Shown one piece after another: positions 45,601-51,600 of a stretch of 64,000 nt of DNA. Origin of the DNA: DASXRA01 sp036502575 (lineage in GTDB: Bacteria; Actinomycetota; Actinomycetes; Mycobacteriales; Jatrophihabitantaceae); NCBI GenBank assembly GCA_036502575.1, contig DASXYL010000064.1:42068-106067 (forward strand), written 5' to 3'. The notes beneath the pieces are model-generated. The model saw only the letters and a program-made list of their open reading frames with translations. It made no database searches and was not told where the DNA came from. The first letter of the stretch is position 1. Each line of letters opens with the position of its first letter. The position numbers and the translations under genes were made by a program.

Positions 45601-48600
45601 CGCCGACGCGCTGTTCACCAACCAGTGGAGCGACGCGCTCCAGCTGCTGGCGGTGCTCAGCAGTCACGACGACGCGGGCCACCTCGCCGGTGACCTCCGG
45701 CACCGGCCGGGGGCGATCGAGGAGCATCTTGTCGCCCGGGTGAACCTCGGCTACAGCTTGGTGTTCACCCTGCCGCGGGTGGCCGGCACGTACGGCGGCG
45801 ACGAGCAGGGCCAGACCGGACGTCCGAGCCGGGATGACCCGGCCGGCCTCGCGGCCGGGCGGGCCCCGACGTTCGCGGCGGCGGAGGGATCGCCCTACCT
45901 CGCGCAGCCGCTGATCGGCACCGACCGGACGAACGCCGAGGACACCGCCGACGCCAACCACCCGATCTACCGGCACATCGCGGCGCTGAGCGAGCTGCGG
46001 CGGGCCGTCCCGGCGCTGCGCGACGGCGCGCACGTTCCGCGGATCACCGACAACTCCCGGGTGTTCGCGTTCAGCCGGGTCGGTGGCACCGAGGCCGATC
46101 CGGCCGGCTTCACCGAGCACGTCGTGCTGGCCAATCCGACGACGACCCCGCAGACGGTGACCGTGCCGACTTATACAGGCGGGCTGAGGTTCGTTGGCCG
46201 GTTCGGTGCGGATGGCCCGGTCGTGTCAGGCGCCGACCGCACGATCCAGGTGCTCGTGCCGCCGCTCTCGCTCGTCGTGTACCAGGGCGCCGCACCGATC
46301 ACGGCGCCGGCCGCGGCCCCGACGGTGCAGCTCGACCTGGCCCCGCCGGCCCGATTCCGGCCGCCGTTCGAGAAGAACAGCCACGGCGACGCTCGGGGCG
46401 CCTTCGGCGCGTTGGTCGCGTGGGGCGACGAGACGGACTCGCCGGCCCGCGTGCGGTTCTGGATGCGCCCGGTCGGGACGCAGTACTGGACACCGCTCGG
46501 TGCGACGGATCGCGCGCCCTACCAGGTGTATCCCTACGTCGATCAGTTCGCTCCGGGTACGCAGCTCGAGGTCAGGGTCGCGATGACCGAGATCGGCCAA
46601 CTGCCGCCGGACGACGCCGGCGAGGTGCCGGCCCGCCGGACGGCAATGGACACGGTCGTCGTGCCGGCCCACTCGGAGCTGCCGCCGGCGCCGAGCGTCG
46701 AGTCGTTCCCGCCGAACTACGCGCTCGTGCACTACTACCGCTCGGACGGCGACTACGACGGCTGGCGAATGCAGGCCGAGGTCGTCGATTCGATCGCCGA
46801 GCCCGTCGACGTGCCGTTCACCGCCGAGTCCGGCTACGGCCGCTTCGCCTGGGTGAAGCTGCACAGCGGCGCGCCGCACGTCCGCTACCGGATCGTCCAC
46901 GACCGGAAGGGCGTCGACGGCGAAGGCGTGCTGGCCACCCGCGACGGGCGCGCGCTGTGGCGCCGAAGCGGCGACGCGACGGTGTACGCCTCGCCGGCCG
47001 AGGCGCAGGGCTACGTCACGATCCACCGGACCGGTACGAACCACCAGTACCAGGGATTGCACCTCTTCGGCGGCGTCCACGAATCCGAGCGGACGGTCTG
47101 GCCCGACCCGCGACCGTTCACCGGTCGTGATCTCGACGGCGCGGCATACGCCCGGGTACGGATCGATCTCTCCGACGGTCCGGTGCGGTTCTCGGTCATC
47201 ACCGACTCGGGTGGTCAGGACGGGGGAGACCGGGTCGTGACGGCGGGCGCGGCCGATGCCTGGGTGCGTCCTGGCGACGATCGCGTGTTCTACAGCCAGG
47301 CTGAAGCCCGCGACGAGGTCGTGATCCGGCTGAACGTCGCCGACGGCGAGCCCGACGACGTGCGTCTCGTCCAGTGGGGCGGCGAGTTCGACGATCGGCC
47401 GATGTCGGCACCGGACGGCCGCGCCCCGACCGGCCACGACGGGTTCGGTCCGTACTGGGTGGTACGGCGGCGAGAAGGCGCGCCCGAGTTCAGCTTCGTC
47501 TTCCGGCGCGGCGGCGAGGACCTCACCCCGGTCGAGACGCTGGACCTGGGCCGCACCGGCCACGTCGTGCACCGCATCCTCGGCGCGCCGGAGGTCGACT
47601 TCCACGACGTTCCCGTGCCGTTCGCGGTGGTTCCGGACGAGCCCGGGCCGGCGCTGCCACCGCTGACGATCGTGCACGTCTCGTCCGAGTATCCGGGCGT
47701 GGGCGCGGGGGCCGGAGGCATGGGCACGATGGTCGTCGGCCTGGCCCACGAGCAGGCCAAGGCCGGCCACATCGTCTGGGTCGTGAGCCGGCAGCCGTTC
47801 GGTTCCGATCGCCCGACCGAGGTCGTCGTCGACCAGGTCACGGACGAGGCGGCCGTCAACGTGCTGCTCGTGGCCCTGCCCGACGAGGCGCGGACGAAGG
47901 ACCAGTTCGAGGCGCACCCCGAGAAGTGGTCCCGCACGACGGGCGCGGCCATGAGCAGCGACGGCCTGGACTGGCTGCTTCGACTCGGCATCGACCCGCA
48001 GATCGTGCACATGCACGACTCGCTGGCCACCGAGGGCGGGTTCGCGATCGCGGAGCGGTTCAGCGCGAAGACCGTCTACACCGTGCACGCCCTCGAGTCC
48101 GGCCGGTGGGCCGGCTGGATCTACGAGAACCTCGACTCGGACGCGGCCGGCGACGTCACCAAGCGAACGATCACGGGCAACGAGTGGAGTGCGACCCGGC
48201 GGGCCCACGCGGTGATCGCCAACTCGAACCGGATGCGCCGGGAGACGAACTGGGTGAACCACGTCAGCAAGCAGAAGATCACCGTGCTGCCCAACTTCAC
48301 CAGCCCGCAATGGGCCAAGTTCGACCGGAGCCAGGTCGACCGGGCCGCGACGCGTCAATCTCGCGGTATCCCGGTCGATGCCCGACTCATCCTGTACTTC
48401 GGCCGGCTGGAGAACGAGAAGGGCGTCCAGGACATCATCGCCGCGCTGCCCGACGTCACTCCGGCGCCCGACGTGCAGACGATCTTCGGCGTGATCGGCG
48501 AGGGCACCTACGGGCACGAGCTGCAGCTCCAGGCCTCGGCCCTGACCGACGCCGGTGGCAACTCCATGGCCGACGACGTGCGGTTCTACGGCAAGATCAC

Positions 48601-51600
48601 GCCCGAAGAGGGATTGATCGACTTCGTGGTGTCCGCCGACCTGGTCATCTTCCCGAGTCACTACGAGCCGTACGGCCTGGTGGTCAACGAGGTCGCCGTC
48701 ACCGGGACCCCGCAGATCACCTCGGATCAGCCGGCGCTCGGGGTCGACGGCGTCAACATGCGCGTCTATCCGGCCGGTGACCGTAAGGCCCTCGCCCACG
48801 CGATCAACGATGCGTTCGCGAATCGGAAGGCCACCGAGCGGATGGCCGCGGAGGCCGAGCGGCAGGCCCGATCGTCGATGTACAAGGCCGCCAACGTCGC
48901 CGCGCGGACGGTCGACGTCTATTGGTCGGCGTTGCAAGAATCCACTCCGGTCGAGGTCGGCCGGCCGTGGATACCGGGCGGCAACCTGTTCAACGTCGCC
49001 CGCGTCCACTACACCCGAGCCGACGGGGACTACTCGCGCGTGCGGCTGATGCCGCTCGGCTTCGGCGAGGCGCCCCGCGAACCGATGATCGACAGCGACG
49101 GCGCCTACTGGGAGATCCCGTTCGAACAGCACGCGGACCGGGTGCGCTTCACCGTCCAGGACGACGGCCGGCCGGTCGAGGTGGACGGCGTCGCCGAGCT
49201 GACGTTGCCGGTGCGGCCCGGCAAGGCCGGCAACGAGGTGTGGCTCAGCGACGGGTCGGCCGCCATCGAGTGGCCGCCCGGCCTGCGACTGGACGGCGCG
49301 GGGCCGGACGGTCCGATCCGGCTGGCCGGCGGGTCGGGGCACCGCGTGCCGACCTCGGTGGGGACGACGCGTGCGGTGCTCACCCAGCGCTGGCGGGCGT
49401 TCACCGGCGAGAAGCCGGACGAGGTCCGCATCGTGGCGCTGGCGACCGAGATCGACGCGACCCGACGGGCCCGGCTGGCGGCGCATCACGCGCTCACCGC
49501 CGACCTGCGCCGGCTGATCGAGGAGCGCGACCGGTACCAGGAGCGGTTGCGCGATTCGGTGAAGGAAGCCAGGAACTGGCTTCGGCTGCCGCGGGTGGCC
49601 GACGAGCGGGCCACCGACAAGGACATGGTCGATTCGGTGGTGCGCGCTCTGGGCACGACCGACCGGGCCCTGATCGTCGCGTGGCATCAGTCCAACCTGG
49701 ACGAGGCCGAGCTGGCGGTCCGGGCCGAGCGCCGGCGGATTCGCGAGATCCAGGCCAACCTGCCCGCACACCCGGCCTGGTGGGCGCGGTTCAACCCGGG
49801 CGCCGAACCGAGCGCGTCCGGCGAGCCGGGCTCGGCGCCGCACGGGCCCGGCGGCGTAACTCGCACCTCGGAACTGCACCACGAGCTGGTCCGGCGGGTC
49901 GTGCCGGGCGAATGGTTCTCCGACGCCACGAAATGGGGAAGGACGCTCGACGGGTTCGCGGCCGGTCTCGAACCCGGCCACGAGAGCAACTGTGTCTCCT
50001 ACGCCATCGCCCACCACCGAGCCCGCCACGGCGAGGCTGTTCCGGCCGAGGCGCGCACGGTCGACGCGTACGACCAGGCCCGGCTGCTCGAGGAGGGCCA
50101 GTTCGGCCTGACCGACCCGCGCCTGGACGGGGAGCAGTTCGGTTCGGGTCGGATCGAGGCCGTGACCGGCGCCCGCTGGCAGGAGCCGGCCGGGATGGGT
50201 CCGGGACCACTCACTCGGGCTCAGTTCAAGAGCACCCTCGATGCCCTGGAAGCGCACCTGAAGGCGGTCGAGCCGCTGGCCGACGGCAGCCGGCACGCGA
50301 CGGTTCACCTCGCGCTGATCTACCCGAGCGGCCAGGGCGGGCACGCGATCGTCGTGGAGTACGACCGGGGCGAGAACGTCCCCAAGGGCCAACGCGGCGT
50401 GCGGTACTTCAACGTGGACGAGCGCGGCGTCAAGCACGGGCGCAGGGGCCGGCCGACGTTCGTCCGCGGCGGGTTGGCCGCGGTCAATCTGCTGGCCACC
50501 GACGGCTACGGCAAGGCCATGCCGATGCCCGGATGGGTACGGGGCCGCGCCAACCAGCTGCCACCCACCGGCGCGTACGCATCGACCCGCGAGTCCCGCG
50601 AGCAGTGGGAGCGCGAGCTCGCGGCGCAGTACCCGAAGGGGATCCGGCTTGCCGGCGACCCGGACCCGCCCGCGCGCGGCATCGCGGACGATCACGTCCG
50701 GGATGTCGTGCCGACAACGTCGCCGCCGAGCCGTCCCGAGCGGGCGCCCGGTCCGGCGCCGCAGCCGGCCGATCCGACGCTGCTCGCCGCCGGTCGCCAC
50801 CTGGGGCCCGCCCTGGCCCGGATCGGTGCGCGAGTGCGGTCGACGCACATGGGGCACGGCAACCCGCCGGCCCCGACGGTGTGGGTCGAGGTCGACGGGC
50901 GCTCGTCGGCGGTCACGGTTACCAGCGCGCCGGTTCTGGCCGGCCGGACGTTCGAGGTGCGGTCCAGCGGGGCGGCGCACGTGATCCGACTCCGGCCCGG
51001 CCTGGGCGAAGCCGCCGCCCCGGTGCTAGCCGAGGCGCTGTCGAGCATTCGCTGGAACGTTCCCGCGCCGGCCGATCTCGATCCGGCCGCGCGGACGATC
51101 CGCGACGAGGACGCCGTGGTAGAGCACGAACAGGAGCTGCTGGCCGACGAGCTGGCGCGTGGCGATGCACCGGCACGGATCGTCGAGCGGCTCGAGCAGC
51201 GGTTGCGGGGCTGGCAGCTGAGCCGCACCGTCGAGCGGCGCCGGCTCGATGATCGCACGGCCCCCGATCCCGGCCTGGTGCTCGAGCCGGCCGCGAATGC
51301 CGCCGAGCACGAGGCCGATCACCAGGCCGCGCTGGCCCGGCTGGCCGAGCTGCTCAGTGCGCGCCCGGCCGACCCGCGCGCCGACCTCGCCGCGGCGGCT
51401 GCTCAGTTGCTGCGCGCGCCGATGTTCCGGCACGGCAGCGACGGTGTCAGTCGCGGGCTGCTGCGCGTCGTGGGCAGCGAGCTGTTCGCAACGCCGTTGC
51501 TGTTGCCGAGCGCCCTCGACGCCGCACGGGACGATTTCGCCGACTGGTTCGCGCAGCGGCTTCCGGCCGCGCCCCCGACGGCCGAGGCGGGTGCCTTGCT

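Noticed and set aside
44590..46300. A GlgE-type maltosyltransferase assignment for the GH13 domain
   Set aside because: GlgE-specific motifs and flanking domains are not evident. The neighbouring GT-B and CBM41-like modules fit a glucan-synthase-like fusion better, so only GH13 is claimed.
46226..50980. A 1,584-codon open frame on the minus strand inside the giant gene
   Set aside because: It is antisense to a frame with clear conserved domains, and its Arg/Val/Gly/Asp-rich composition is typical of high-GC shadow frames. The same applies to the 1,075-codon minus frame at 42893-46120.
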